Source: an uncultured Saprospiraceae bacterium (GTDB lineage Bacteria > Bacteroidota > Bacteroidia > Chitinophagales > Saprospiraceae). Taken from it: a stretch of 64,000 nucleotides of DNA. The translations under genes were made by a program, and so were the position numbers. Below, piece after piece: positions 43,084 to 52,887 of this stretch (its first letter is position 1; each line of letters opens with the position of its first letter). Under the pieces are notes generated by a model. The model was not told where the DNA came from, searched no databases, and saw nothing but the letters and a program-made list of their open reading frames with translations. Where the stretch lies: NCBI GenBank assembly GCA_938007965.1, contig CALLMH010000040.1:18532-82531 (forward strand). The letters run 5' to 3'.

Positions 43084-43533
43084 ATGGTTAATTCTGATAA
43101 GTCTATCTTCGAGTATAATATTCCACCTTATGTCCAAGTAGGAGCCGTTCTCATTACGATTATATTATTTATAATCATATCCAGTGTCGCAGGAGCTATC
43201 GGTATAGCTGATGTCGATGGAGGTACACCTTGGCTTATAGCGGTTTCCATGACTTTCTTTTTTACCATAGGTAATAGTGTGATGAGTCTTGCAACTGATG
43301 ATCAAAACACCTATTGGTGGCAATCCATAGTCAGTTACGGACTACTTGCTCTAGTAGGAGGCGGTATTGCATATTTAGTATCTGGTGATTCTATGGATGT
43401 ATATGGTTCTTATAAATGGCTTTATTTTATGTTTGCAATCGGTCATATTTTTTTTCTTGCTCTAATCAGAACGATGAGAAAGATCGTATCCATCGCGAAG
43501 GAACAAGACGGACGATTGAGAGGCGAAGATTAA
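43084..43533 (+). CDS. Hypothetical four-helix membrane protein
   Basis: A 149-residue protein of unknown function with four hydrophobic segments (about residues 18-40, 50-68, 80-100 and 112-130) and a charged C-terminus (IAKEQDGRLRGED). The short loop MSLATDDQNTYWW lies between helices 2 and 3. No family is recognised. It precedes msrB by 24 bp on the same strand, so they may share a transcript. Confidence 0.65.
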   Translation: MVNSDKSIFEYNIPPYVQVGAVLITIILFIIISSVAGAIGIADVDGGTPWLIAVSMTFFFTIGNSVMSLATDDQNTYWWQSIVSYGLLALVGGGIAYLVSGDSMDVYGSYKWLYFMFAIGHIFFLALIRTMRKIVSIAKEQDGRLRGED

Positions 43534-43557
43534 TACCACACCATAAATTTAAAATTA

Positions 43558-44133
43558 ATGAACAGCATGAATAAAATATTACTATTACTAATCACAGCTT
43601 TTTTGGTAAGCTGTAAAAGTAATTCTCAACAAGTAAAAGTAGATGAAGAGGTAACCTCAGAGGTGAAGAAAGCAATTGAAGATTCTTCGAATACCCCAAG
43701 CGATGAAAAAAGCTTCAAAAACGCTAAAGGCGAATCTATTGAAAAAATCATAAAATCTCCAGCGGTCTGGGCTTCAGAACTTAGCAAAATGGAATATTAT
43801 GTACTCAGAGAAAAAGGAACAGAAAGGCCGAGAAGCAGCAATCTATTAACAATTAAAGATGCAGGAATATACACCTGTAAGGCATGCAATCTGCCATTGT
43901 TCGAAAGTGAAACTAAGTTCAAGTCGGGAACAGGATGGCCAAGTTTCTATCAACCTATAGAAAAAGAAGTTATTTTAGAAGATACTGATTATGACCTAGG
44001 ATATGCGAGGACAGAGGTCATGTGCCGTAGATGCGAAAGTCACCTCGGTCACGTATTCAAAGATGGTCCAGAGCCTACAGGTCTTAGATACTGTATAAAT
44101 GGTATCAGCCTCAATTTCGAAAAATCAGAATAA
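43558..44133 (+). CDS. msrB: Peptide-methionine (R)-S-oxide reductase MsrB, lipoprotein form
   Basis: Repairs the R-sulfoxide of methionine in proteins. The N-terminus is a lipoprotein signal (lipobox LVSC), so the enzyme probably works outside the cytoplasm. A low-complexity charged linker follows to residue 65. The MsrB domain has two zinc CxxC pairs (CKAC and CRRC), the motif FKSGTGWPSFYQP, HLGHVFKDGPEPTG and the catalytic Cys in RYCING. The 191-residue length reflects a single MsrB domain plus the export leader. The start may be the ATG at 43567. The DinB-like gene begins on the base after the stop. Confidence 0.93.
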   Translation: MNSMNKILLLLITAFLVSCKSNSQQVKVDEEVTSEVKKAIEDSSNTPSDEKSFKNAKGESIEKIIKSPAVWASELSKMEYYVLREKGTERPRSSNLLTIKDAGIYTCKACNLPLFESETKFKSGTGWPSFYQPIEKEVILEDTDYDLGYARTEVMCRRCESHLGHVFKDGPEPTGLRYCINGISLNFEKSE

Positions 44134-44580
44134 ATGCTGATTCCTGTCTTGAAATCGATATTTGAAAGAGACCTAGAACGTCTATATTTTCAGATCTCAA
44201 ATTTTGATAATGAAGCTAATATTTGGCGTGTAGATGATGGAGTTTCTAACAGTGCAGGTAACCTTGCTCTGCATATCATTGGAAATTTGAATACATTCAT
44301 CGGTGCAGAATTAGGAGGCACAGACTATGTAAGAGACAGACAGTATGAGTTCGGCGCGAAAGATGTGCCTTCAGAATCATTATTATCAGAAATATCAAAT
44401 GTCAAACAATTAACCATGCGTGTCTTAGATACACTAGAGGAATCTCAGTTGGATGAAATCTATCCTAGAGTTGTGTTCAAGGAGCCGATGACTACTAAGT
44501 TTTTTCTCATTCATCTGACTACTCATTTAGCATATCATCTAGGTCAGGTCAATTATTATCGAAGACTATTTGATAAATAA
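44134..44580 (+). CDS. DinB/YfiT-like four-helix protein
   Basis: A 148-residue all-helical protein with DinB-fold hallmarks: a conserved His in NLALHIIGNLNTFI near residue 48 and the C-terminal pair HLTTHLAYHLGQVNYYRR, which would bind one divalent metal. Some relatives are thiol transferases that use bacillithiol, and this genome encodes BshB1, but that role is only inference. It begins immediately after the msrB stop with no gap, so co-translation with a methionine-sulfoxide repair enzyme suggests an oxidative-stress context. Confidence 0.78.
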   Translation: MLIPVLKSIFERDLERLYFQISNFDNEANIWRVDDGVSNSAGNLALHIIGNLNTFIGAELGGTDYVRDRQYEFGAKDVPSESLLSEISNVKQLTMRVLDTLEESQLDEIYPRVVFKEPMTTKFFLIHLTTHLAYHLGQVNYYRRLFDK

Positions 44581-44702
44581 TCCATTTGGCAAGATTTTCT
44601 TTTCGCAATTAGCGATCCGTTTTTCCACGAAATAGAATCTTTCGTAGATAAAATTGTCGTAAATAGACAAAATTGATGATATTTGTCATGATAACAAAAA
44701 AG

Positions 44703-44710
44703 TAACTTTG
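44703..44710 (+). promoter_or_regulatory. -7 box of the M16 peptidase operon
   Basis: TAACTTTG matches TAnnTTTG, with a leader of roughly 80 bases before the ATG at 44794. Confidence 0.45.
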
Positions 44711-44793
44711 ATTACATTTTAGTTTTCCTTTAGTTATCCGCTTTATTATACATTCATAGTCGATATCAATCGACTTAACCAACCTAAATCATT

Positions 44794-46116
44794 ATGAAAA
44801 AAACTTTTCTCTTGTTGTTCTTTGCAGTGATAAGTGTAGCACTTACCGCACAAATGAATAAGGTAGATTTTCAAGAATACACCCTTGATAATGGTCTCCA
44901 CGTAATTCTACATCAAGATAAATCTACGCCTATCGTAGCCGTATCTATTATGTATCATGTCGGTTCTAAAAATGAGAAACCAGATAGAACAGGTTTCGCG
45001 CACTTTTTTGAACATTTATTATTCGAAGGAACAGCTAATATAGAACGAGGTCAGTTCGATAAATATGTAGAAAATGCAGGCGGCACACTTAATGCCAACA
45101 CCTCATTTGACAGGACATACTACTACGAAATACTTCCTTCTAATCAGTTGGAGTTAGGACTATGGTTAGAATCCGAACGATTACTACATGCCAAAGTGGA
45201 AAACAAAGGTGTAGAAACACAAAGAGAGGTAGTAAAAGAAGAAAGAAGACAACGAATAGATAACCAACCGTATGGATCTATACTACAGGAGTCTATGGCG
45301 AGAGCTTTCACAAAGCACCCATACAACTGGCCGATTATCGGCTCTATGGAGCACTTGAATGCAGCCGAAGAGAAAGATTACAAACAATTCTATAACGACT
45401 TCTACACTCCTAATAACGCTATACTATCTATTGCAGGAGATATCGATTATGACCAGGCTAAGAAGTGGATTGACAAGTACTTTGGCAGTATCCCAGTGAA
45501 GAATCCAAATATATATAGACCTACAGTAGTAGAACCACCTCTTACAGCGGAAGTAAGAGATACTATCTATGATAATATACAACTACCAGCGGTAGTAATG
45601 ACGTACCGAATTCCTGCACAAGGGACACCAGATTACTACGCTGTATCTATGTTGGGTACATTGCTATCACAAGGTCAGTCGTCTAGATTGTACAAAGCGC
45701 TAGTGGATGAAGAGCAAAAGACTGTGGCTGTAGGTAACTTTCCTCTTGGATTAGAAGATCCGGGAGCGGCTATTACATACGGTATCGCCAATATGGGTGT
45801 CGATATCTTAGAAGTAGAAAGGTCAATCGATGCACAAATCGAGAAAGTGAAAAACGAATTGATCAGTGATGAAGAATTTCAAAAATTGCAAAATCAAACT
45901 GAAAATGACTTTATCAGCTCTAACTCTAGAATCGCAGGAATCGCTGAAAGTCTAGCAAACTATAAAATGTACTTTGGAGATACGAATCTGATCAATACGG
46001 AATTAGATAGATACTTAGCGGTTACAAAAGAAGACATCCAAAGAGTAGCAAAAGAATACTACAGAGTAGACAATAGAGTAGTACTTCATTATCTTCCAAA
46101 ACCTGTGAATCCTTAG
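44794..46116 (+). CDS. M16-family zinc metallopeptidase, active subunit
   Basis: Exported pitrilysin-family peptidase. Residues 1-20 are a signal peptide (LTAQ). The inverted zinc motif HxxEH is intact: His70, Glu73 and His74 in FAHFFEHLLFEGT, with a third Glu ligand about 75 residues on in VVKEERR. The second half is the M16 C-terminal domain. At 440 residues it equals one half of pitrilysin and is expected to pair with another M16 chain. The next gene, 54 bp downstream, supplies that partner, as in mitochondrial MPP and related bacterial heterodimers. Confidence 0.92.
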   Translation: MKKTFLLLFFAVISVALTAQMNKVDFQEYTLDNGLHVILHQDKSTPIVAVSIMYHVGSKNEKPDRTGFAHFFEHLLFEGTANIERGQFDKYVENAGGTLNANTSFDRTYYYEILPSNQLELGLWLESERLLHAKVENKGVETQREVVKEERRQRIDNQPYGSILQESMARAFTKHPYNWPIIGSMEHLNAAEEKDYKQFYNDFYTPNNAILSIAGDIDYDQAKKWIDKYFGSIPVKNPNIYRPTVVEPPLTAEVRDTIYDNIQLPAVVMTYRIPAQGTPDYYAVSMLGTLLSQGQSSRLYKALVDEEQKTVAVGNFPLGLEDPGAAITYGIANMGVDILEVERSIDAQIEKVKNELISDEEFQKLQNQTENDFISSNSRIAGIAESLANYKMYFGDTNLINTELDRYLAVTKEDIQRVAKEYYRVDNRVVLHYLPKPVNP

Positions 46117-46170
46117 GAAGTAGTTAGGATTAGAAATCTATTTAATAGAACCAACAATAAATAAAGTAAA

Positions 46171-48327
46171 ATGAAAAAATATTCAATATATCTTTTGTTC
46201 ATGGGTCTGTTTTTCATGCAATGTAGCAAGAAGACGACTGACGGAATGGTAGACAAAGGAACAGAAGTAGTAAAAAATGCAGCAAATGATCTTTCTTGGA
46301 GATCAGGTGCCCCTTCACCTGGCGAAGCGCGAGCTATCCAATTGGGAAAAGCAAATTCGTTTGACCTTAGCAATGGCTTAAAGGTGATCGTTGTGGAAAA
46401 TCATAAGATACCAAGAGTATCATACCAACTATCACTCAACAATGATCAAATACTCGAGAAAGACCAAGTTGGTTTCGTCTCTGTGGCAGGTTCATTGATG
46501 GGTACTGGTACGAAGACTAAATCAAAGGCGGAAATCGATTCTGCAGTTGATTTTATCGGAGCTAGATTGAATACAACAGGTAATGGAGTATTCGCAAGTG
46601 GTCTAAAGAAGCACTCACAGAAGCTTTTGGAAGTGATGACAGATGTACTTTATAATCCTTCATTCCCAGAAGAAGAGTTCAAAAAAATCAAAACTCAGAC
46701 GCTTTCTGGTCTATCACAGATATCAAGTAATGCTGATGCAATGGCTGGTAATGTAGCGGCCGTATTGAACTATGGAACAGATCACCCTTACGGTGAAATC
46801 CAAACGGAGGATGACGTGAATAATATGACGATTGACAATATCAAGTCATACTATAACACCTATTTCAGACCTAATAATGCCTACTTAATCATAGTAGGCG
46901 ATGTAACCCTGGCTGAAGCAAAAGCGGATGCCGAGAAGTACTTCTCATCTTGGAAAAGTGGTGAGATACCAGCAGTTGATTATAAAGCACCTGCACCTGT
47001 AAAAGGTACCAATGTAGCATTCGCGAATAAGGACGGGGCAGTACAGTCAGTAATCAAAGTCACTTACCCAGTAGATCTAAAACCTGGTGCGAGTGATCTG
47101 GTCCAAGCTAGAGTGATGAATAATATTCTAGGCGGCGGTGTATTTTCTGGTAGATTAATGCAGAACCTAAGAGAAGACAAAGCATATACTTACGGATCTC
47201 GATCCAGTCTGTCAGCTAATTCACTGATTGGTAACTTCAGTGCTGGTGCCAGTGTGAGAAATGCAGTAACGGATAGTTCTGTACATGAAATACTGTACGA
47301 GATGGATAGATTGACTAAGGAGCCAGTAAGTGCTGATGACCTTCAGTTGGTAAAAAATTCAATGGCAGGTAGTTTTGCGAGATCTCTAGAATCTCCTCAG
47401 ACGATAGCTAGATTTGCGAGAAATACTTATAAGTTTAATCTTCCTGCAGATTACTATGAGACATATTTACAGAAATTGGATGCTGTCACAATAGGCGACG
47501 TGCAGGCTATGGCGAAAAAGTACATCAGACCAGAAAATGCCAACATCGTAGTCGCTGGATATAAAGATGAGGTAGCAGACAAACTTGCAAGATTTGATTC
47601 TGATGGAGTAGTTGATTTCTACGACCCTTTTGGAAAGAAATTAGATGTCCAACAATCGGCTATGCCAGATGGTGTAGATGCAAAGTCTGTAATCTCTGAC
47701 TATATAGATGCGATCGGAGGTATGGATAAAGTGAAAGCTGTAAAAACGATGGTGTCGAAATATAAGGCGGATATCATGGGACAATCTGCAGGCATGGAGA
47801 CAGGTCAACAGGATAATAAGATGTTCTATATGGAAATGTCAATGGGCGGAAACATCATGCAGGAACAACGATTTGATGGCGTTCAAGCCAAGGTAGGACA
47901 AATGGGACAAAACCAAACGATAACAGAAGGTCCAGAAATCGAAAGCATGAAAGAACAAGCCAATGCATTCGGTCAGTTATTATATTTAACTGAAAATAGT
48001 CCGTATAAAATGGAGCTAAAGGGTATCGAAGATGTGAATGGAGCTAAAGCTTATAAAGTGCAAATTACAAAAGCATCTGGCGATAAGTCATACGAATTCT
48101 ATGATGTGAAAAGTAACTTACTGATCAGAAGTATGATCACGCAAGAAGTGCCTGGGGGAGCGCCACAATCTATCACCACGGAGATTGCCGATTATAAATC
48201 TGTAAGTGGAGTAATGATTCCGCACAAAGTAACCATACTAGGAGCTATGCCATTCCCTCTTGAGATGATCGCTGAGAGCATAGTAATCAATGAAAATATT
48301 CCAGCCGCTAAGTTCAAAACGAACTAA
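46171..48327 (+). CDS. M16-family non-catalytic partner fused to a LolA-like domain, lipoprotein
   Basis: Lipoprotein (lipobox MQC) whose residues about 45-490 form an M16 pair of domains. The zinc motif is absent: the site where HxxEH should be reads GFVSVAGSLMGTG. The substrate-binding second half is kept (VFSGRLMQNLREDKAYTYG, the Arg/Tyr pair of the partner subunit). Residues 495-718 add a separate domain (VISDYIDAIGGMDKVKAV, then a beta-sheet with AKAYKVQITKASG) resembling outer-membrane lipoprotein carrier LolA-like folds. The tandem with the active M16 gene and the shared terminator indicate a heterodimer. Confidence 0.88.
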   Translation: MKKYSIYLLFMGLFFMQCSKKTTDGMVDKGTEVVKNAANDLSWRSGAPSPGEARAIQLGKANSFDLSNGLKVIVVENHKIPRVSYQLSLNNDQILEKDQVGFVSVAGSLMGTGTKTKSKAEIDSAVDFIGARLNTTGNGVFASGLKKHSQKLLEVMTDVLYNPSFPEEEFKKIKTQTLSGLSQISSNADAMAGNVAAVLNYGTDHPYGEIQTEDDVNNMTIDNIKSYYNTYFRPNNAYLIIVGDVTLAEAKADAEKYFSSWKSGEIPAVDYKAPAPVKGTNVAFANKDGAVQSVIKVTYPVDLKPGASDLVQARVMNNILGGGVFSGRLMQNLREDKAYTYGSRSSLSANSLIGNFSAGASVRNAVTDSSVHEILYEMDRLTKEPVSADDLQLVKNSMAGSFARSLESPQTIARFARNTYKFNLPADYYETYLQKLDAVTIGDVQAMAKKYIRPENANIVVAGYKDEVADKLARFDSDGVVDFYDPFGKKLDVQQSAMPDGVDAKSVISDYIDAIGGMDKVKAVKTMVSKYKADIMGQSAGMETGQQDNKMFYMEMSMGGNIMQEQRFDGVQAKVGQMGQNQTITEGPEIESMKEQANAFGQLLYLTENSPYKMELKGIEDVNGAKAYKVQITKASGDKSYEFYDVKSNLLIRSMITQEVPGGAPQSITTEIADYKSVSGVMIPHKVTILGAMPFPLEMIAESIVINENIPAAKFKTN

Positions 48328-48357
48328 CGACGGTCGATCACCACGAGATGAATATAC

Positions 48358-48396
48358 AACAGGCTACGAGATCACTCTTGTAGCCTGTTTTTTTTT
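48358..48396 (+). terminator. Rho-independent terminator after the M16 pair
   Basis: The 10-bp stem AACAGGCTAC with GTAGCCTGTT has a 12-base loop and is followed by an uninterrupted T run. Confidence 0.9.
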
Positions 48397-48425
48397 GGGA
48401 TATTCCGTAATACGAAATGCTCTAG

Positions 48426-48608
48426 CTATCCAAGTGATACCTCTATCTCTTTTTCGACATCTCGTAGTTTCTCTTTGCACATCTTTATTAGTTCAGCGGC
48501 ACGCTTTACTTCTTTACCCAATTCGTCGAGTCCTATTTCTTCGTTTTGCATTTTAGCGACGATTGATTGTAGTTCGCTATATGCTTTCTGATATGAATTA
48601 TCTGCCAT
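48426..48608 (-). CDS. xseB: Exodeoxyribonuclease VII small subunit
   Basis: A 60-residue helical subunit of the single-strand exonuclease. It shows YQKAYSELQSIVAKMQNEEIGLDELGKEVKRAAELIK, matching the XseB pattern in which several small subunits wrap the large one. It lies 1 bp after xseA on the same strand, the classical order. Confidence 0.93.
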   Translation of the reverse strand: MADNSYQKAYSELQSIVAKMQNEEIGLDELGKEVKRAAELIKMCKEKLRDVEKEIEVSLG

Positions 48609-48609
48609 A

Positions 48610-49848
48610 TTATTTATTAAGTTTGGTGATTTTGGCTTCTGCTGAGCCTTTATGATGTTTGACAGTGATCATATCATCTATTTCTAGATTATTGAAATCA
48701 CTGATCGTTTTATTATCCTTTTGGATCATTACGAATCCTCGTTTGAGTACGTTCTTCGGATCGGCGATATTGATTATTTGCTCAGTATAAGAGATGTGTT
48801 CGGCGAGTTCCTTAAGACTATATTTGGCTGCTTGCCTAAGTAAAACTTTGGTCTGTTCTAATTGTGAGTGTTCAGATCTGAGTATCTCTTTAGGTTTGAG
48901 CGTTATCATCTGATTGATTTGTTCCAATTGAAGTTTGCTGTACTCTATTTTTTGTTTTGCGGTTTGATTGATCCATTGCATCGCTTGGATGATGTCTGAC
49001 TCGAATGTCATATTTCGATCTATCAAGAATGCTGCAACCGCTGTAGGAGTCTTTAGTGCGGAGAATGATACCATATCAGCTACGGTACTATCGATCTCAT
49101 GACCTATTCCAGTAATCACAGGAATAGGGAAAGTCGCTATCTTATGTCCGATATTATAATTGTCAAACGATGCCAAGTCTAGCTTAGCCCCACCACCTCT
49201 GATGATAGCTACGCAATCGTATTCCGTTTGTTTGAGTTTGATGGTATCAAGTGCTTCACAGACTTCTCTTTCTGTATTCATACCTTGCATAGCTGCGGAG
49301 AATAAATCTATCTTGATATCGTATCCGTATTCATTATTAGCTATTTGCGCACTGAAATCTGCGAATCCTGCAGCCGTAGCTGATGATATCACAGCCACTT
49401 TTTGGATTACAGTCGGTAGGGTAGTGCGGCTATTAAGCTCCATTACTTCAGCTTTCTTCAGCTTCTCGATGATTTGTTGACGAGCCATTTCCATCTGTCC
49501 TATGGTGTAGCTGATATCTATATCTTCTATGTTGAGCTTGAGACCATATCGTTCATGGAATTCTACACTTACTTTGAGCATCACTTTCGTTCCCTCAGTA
49601 AGAATAGCGGGTAATAAGTCTCCAAGTTTTTTCTTGATGAAGAGAAATGATTTGTACCAGATTACAGCGGCACTCTGAGCTTTTATCTGATTGTTTTTCT
49701 CATCGTGCTGTACGACTTCCATATATACTTGTCCTCTTACTTCTTTGACCTGACTTATTTCACAATTGACCCAGATAGATTCTGTGAAGTTGAGTGCCAT
49801 CACCTGTTTGATGTATTCGTTGAGTTCGTAAAGCGAGTATGAAGTCAT
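48610..49848 (-). CDS. xseA: Exodeoxyribonuclease VII large subunit
   Basis: Catalytic subunit that degrades single-stranded DNA from both ends in repair and recombination. Residues 1-100 form the OB-fold (YSLYELNEYIKQVM, then VNCEISQVKEVRGQVYMEV). The nuclease core has LPTVIQKVAVISSATAAGFAD, CVAIIRGGGAKLDLASFD and PVITGIGHEIDSTVADMVS. A coiled coil of about 90 residues and a C-terminal tail (VLKRGFVMIQKDNK) follow. The 412-residue length is slightly short for the family but complete. xseB follows after 1 bp. Confidence 0.94.
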   Translation of the reverse strand: MTSYSLYELNEYIKQVMALNFTESIWVNCEISQVKEVRGQVYMEVVQHDEKNNQIKAQSAAVIWYKSFLFIKKKLGDLLPAILTEGTKVMLKVSVEFHERYGLKLNIEDIDISYTIGQMEMARQQIIEKLKKAEVMELNSRTTLPTVIQKVAVISSATAAGFADFSAQIANNEYGYDIKIDLFSAAMQGMNTEREVCEALDTIKLKQTEYDCVAIIRGGGAKLDLASFDNYNIGHKIATFPIPVITGIGHEIDSTVADMVSFSALKTPTAVAAFLIDRNMTFESDIIQAMQWINQTAKQKIEYSKLQLEQINQMITLKPKEILRSEHSQLEQTKVLLRQAAKYSLKELAEHISYTEQIINIADPKNVLKRGFVMIQKDNKTISDFNNLEIDDMITVKHHKGSAEAKITKLNK

Positions 49849-49953
49849 CTATTTGATTGAAGATATAGTATTAAACGAATTTGACGTAAAGATGCAATAA
49901 TGATTTTGTCGATACGGCATAATGACTTTGATAAATTTGTTAGATTTTAAATT

Positions 49954-52887
49954 TTAATCCAATAAATATTGAAAATCATTTTGATTCAAATCAAGTTTTT
50001 CTTCGTCAAAATGTATGATGTCGTTCGATAAGTTTGTTTTTCGTTTTTGGAGTTTTATAATTTTCTCCTCTATGGTTTCTTTCGCGATGTATCTGATGAC
50101 GGTTACGGGTTTATCTTGACCGATTCTATGCGCTCTAGCTATGGCTTGCTTTTCAGCAAATGGATTCCACCACGGATCTAGGATGAATACATAATCTGCG
50201 GCGGTAAGGTTGAGTCCCGTTCCTCCCGCTTTCAGTGATATGAAGAAAAATGAGACATCCTTATCAGTTTGAAAAGAATCCACAGACTCTTTTCTTTGCT
50301 TTTGATTGTCTTTACCGGTGAGGCTGACATATTTCCAATTATTAGTTTCGCACTCATTCTGAAATATGGTTATCAACTTTGTGAATGCGCTGAAAATTAA
50401 AACTTTATGACCCGACTTTCTTACCTCTTCCATTTTTGCGATAATGTGTTTCTTCTTTTTACAATCGCCTGTATAATCATCATCCACCATTCGTGGATCA
50501 TTGGCTATTTGTCGCAGCTTCGTAAGTGCTGCAAATACATGAAATTTGAAAGATCGGTCTGCAGTATCTAAGCCTAGGAGATAGTTTCTCGTGGCACTTT
50601 TTACTTTTTCGTACGCCTGCATTTGAGACTTTTCTAGACTTATATACTCAATGTGCTCTGTGAGAGGCGGTAAATCGGGAGCCACTTCTTCTTTTGTTCT
50701 TCGTAAGATGTAAGGTTTGATGAGATTAGCCAATTGAGCCAATGCATCTTGATCTTGGTGTCTCTCTATAGGATCGAGATAGTGTTTTTTGAAAAACGGA
50801 TAACTGCCCAACATTTCTGGATTGATAAATTGCATCTGAGACCATAGATCGGAGAGTGAATTTTCGATTGGGGTACCAGAAAGTGACAATCTATATGCTG
50901 AATTGATTTCATTGATCGCCTTGAACATCTTAGATTCCTTATTCTTAATCATTTGACTTTCGTCTAGTATCACATATTCCCAATCGATGGATTTTAATTT
51001 TTCGATATCTCTGAGTACCGTATGATATGTAGTGAGTACTATGTCGAATTTGTCGAGACTCTCGAGTAATTTTCTACGCTTTACACCTATGAATTCTAAT
51101 ACATGTAGTGATTTGTTGAATTTTTTGATTTCTTCTTTCCAATTAAATACCAGTGAAGAAGGAAGAATGATGAGTGCTTGGAGAGGATTGATCGTTTCTT
51201 GCATTTCAGAGGCAAACATGGTCAACTGTCCCTTTTTGGCTTTTCTTTTTTTCGGATTTGCTCGATTTTTATCTTTTGTATACGTGAGCAGTGCTATTGT
51301 TTGTAATGTTTTTCCAAGTCCCATATCATCAGCTAGGCATGCTCCTAGACCATTCGCTTGATGATTGATAAGCCATCTGACGCCAGCTTCTTGATATGGT
51401 CTGAGCGTAGCTTCAAGGTGTTTTGACTTTACATATTCTATTTCTACATGCTCTGAAATTGATTTTTTGACCGTGGATGAAAGTTCTTCTATTTCTTCCA
51501 GGAAACCATACTGTGACTTCAGAATTTTCACTCTTTCTCCATTTACAACACCAAATTTTGCCAAGTCCTCATACTTTGACATCCACGATTTAGGGATGAC
51601 GAAGTATGTTCCATCTTCTAGTGGATAATATCTATTGCCATTTTTGATGTGCTCTAGTAGATGTGCAAATGCGATGCGGTCATCTCCGATCGTAACAAAA
51701 CCATGTACGTCAAACCAATCTGATTTTGGACTTGAACTAAGCCGTATAGATTGGCCCTGTAATGATATTTCTTTGCCGTCGATGATGGGGTTATTTAATT
51801 GAAATCCACTTTTTGAAATTTCCTCTTTGTTCTTCACGAGGAATTGGATCAAACCCAGTTTATCATTACCTCCGACTTTTACTTTTTTAGTAGAGGTAAG
51901 ATTCATGCCTTTTGATAGTAGTTTCTGTAGCCATATATCTTCTTCTTTTGAGTTTCTTTTGACTTGTGATATAGCGACTTTTCTATCGTCATTGATATGA
52001 AGTTGAGTTTTACTTTGATTAGGACTCGCTAAGCTAAATCTGGCACCTTCGTACTCATAAATAATATCAAGCACAACCTCATCATTGATAAAATCGTAAC
52101 TTGATGAGAGGATACAATTGGTAATCTTATCAGTCTGCTTCACTTCGAATCCGATAGCTTCTATTTCGGATTTCTTAGCTACTTCGATTATAAATTTTTC
52201 GAAATAGGTAATCACCATTTCATTTTTTACAAATATGTGGTCCTTTTTGAGAAATGGTTTTAGTTTGTTACCATTTATTTCTTTCAACTGGTAGATGACA
52301 TAATCTACGATAATCCAGCAATTGTGATTGGTAAGTATATGTACATCTCGGGTGTTGGGTGACCAAGGTGCACTGTGTTGATTATTTAGTTTTATAGAAT
52401 ATTTTATACCAGTCTGTGTCTTTTCAAATCTCAATATGGGGATGATTGGCTTTGGCGAGCCGACAATTTTCAGGTCTTCTAAAGGTGTTTTTCTTACTAT
52501 GTCTATAATCAATGGAATATTATTGGATTGTAAGAAGTGAAATAAATCACTAGATTTTCTATCGTAATATTTTAATAATAGATCCTTTATTTCGGGAATT
52601 AATAATGCCTTTGAAAGTGTGTTTTGATTCCTTTTCTTAGTAACGAATTTTTCTTCTAAAACCCGTGGACTAAGGGAGTCAGTCAGCTTTATTATCTGCT
52701 CGGAAGTTTCTTTTTTGATTATGACGTTGTAACTGGGTATGGTGCTGGAAGTTGCCTTAGCTTTTAGACTGCCCAATTTAAGCCCATATTCTATTTTTAC
52801 GATATATGGTGTTGGGATATATCTTTGCATTTCCTCATTGTATTCTAGATTTACAATGATCGAGTACGATTTAGTTTCTGAATGCAT
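49954..52887 (-). CDS. SNF2-family helicase-like ATPase
   Basis: DNA-translocating ATPase of the Swi2/Snf2 superfamily. Residues about 495-977 contain the helicase motifs: LADDMGLGKTLQT (Walker A, near 522), VLTTYHTVLRD, DESQMIKN in place of DEAH (near 642), LSGTPIENSLSDLW, FISLKAGGTGLNLTAADYV and RAHRIGQDKPVTV (near 920). The N-terminal 490 residues are lysine-rich and match no domain I can name; similar long N-terminal parts occur in bacterial Rad54/HepA-like proteins. It could act in chromosome maintenance or transcription recycling. No restriction-modification or defence genes lie beside it, so a housekeeping role is more likely. Confidence 0.88.
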   Translation of the reverse strand: MHSETKSYSIIVNLEYNEEMQRYIPTPYIVKIEYGLKLGSLKAKATSSTIPSYNVIIKKETSEQIIKLTDSLSPRVLEEKFVTKKRNQNTLSKALLIPEIKDLLLKYYDRKSSDLFHFLQSNNIPLIIDIVRKTPLEDLKIVGSPKPIIPILRFEKTQTGIKYSIKLNNQHSAPWSPNTRDVHILTNHNCWIIVDYVIYQLKEINGNKLKPFLKKDHIFVKNEMVITYFEKFIIEVAKKSEIEAIGFEVKQTDKITNCILSSSYDFINDEVVLDIIYEYEGARFSLASPNQSKTQLHINDDRKVAISQVKRNSKEEDIWLQKLLSKGMNLTSTKKVKVGGNDKLGLIQFLVKNKEEISKSGFQLNNPIIDGKEISLQGQSIRLSSSPKSDWFDVHGFVTIGDDRIAFAHLLEHIKNGNRYYPLEDGTYFVIPKSWMSKYEDLAKFGVVNGERVKILKSQYGFLEEIEELSSTVKKSISEHVEIEYVKSKHLEATLRPYQEAGVRWLINHQANGLGACLADDMGLGKTLQTIALLTYTKDKNRANPKKRKAKKGQLTMFASEMQETINPLQALIILPSSLVFNWKEEIKKFNKSLHVLEFIGVKRRKLLESLDKFDIVLTTYHTVLRDIEKLKSIDWEYVILDESQMIKNKESKMFKAINEINSAYRLSLSGTPIENSLSDLWSQMQFINPEMLGSYPFFKKHYLDPIERHQDQDALAQLANLIKPYILRRTKEEVAPDLPPLTEHIEYISLEKSQMQAYEKVKSATRNYLLGLDTADRSFKFHVFAALTKLRQIANDPRMVDDDYTGDCKKKKHIIAKMEEVRKSGHKVLIFSAFTKLITIFQNECETNNWKYVSLTGKDNQKQRKESVDSFQTDKDVSFFFISLKAGGTGLNLTAADYVFILDPWWNPFAEKQAIARAHRIGQDKPVTVIRYIAKETIEEKIIKLQKRKTNLSNDIIHFDEEKLDLNQNDFQYLLD

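Noticed and set aside
49954..52887. SNF2 helicase as part of a phage-defence island
   Set aside because: Neighbours are xseAB and a polysaccharide regulator; there is no nuclease, methylase or other defence gene nearby.
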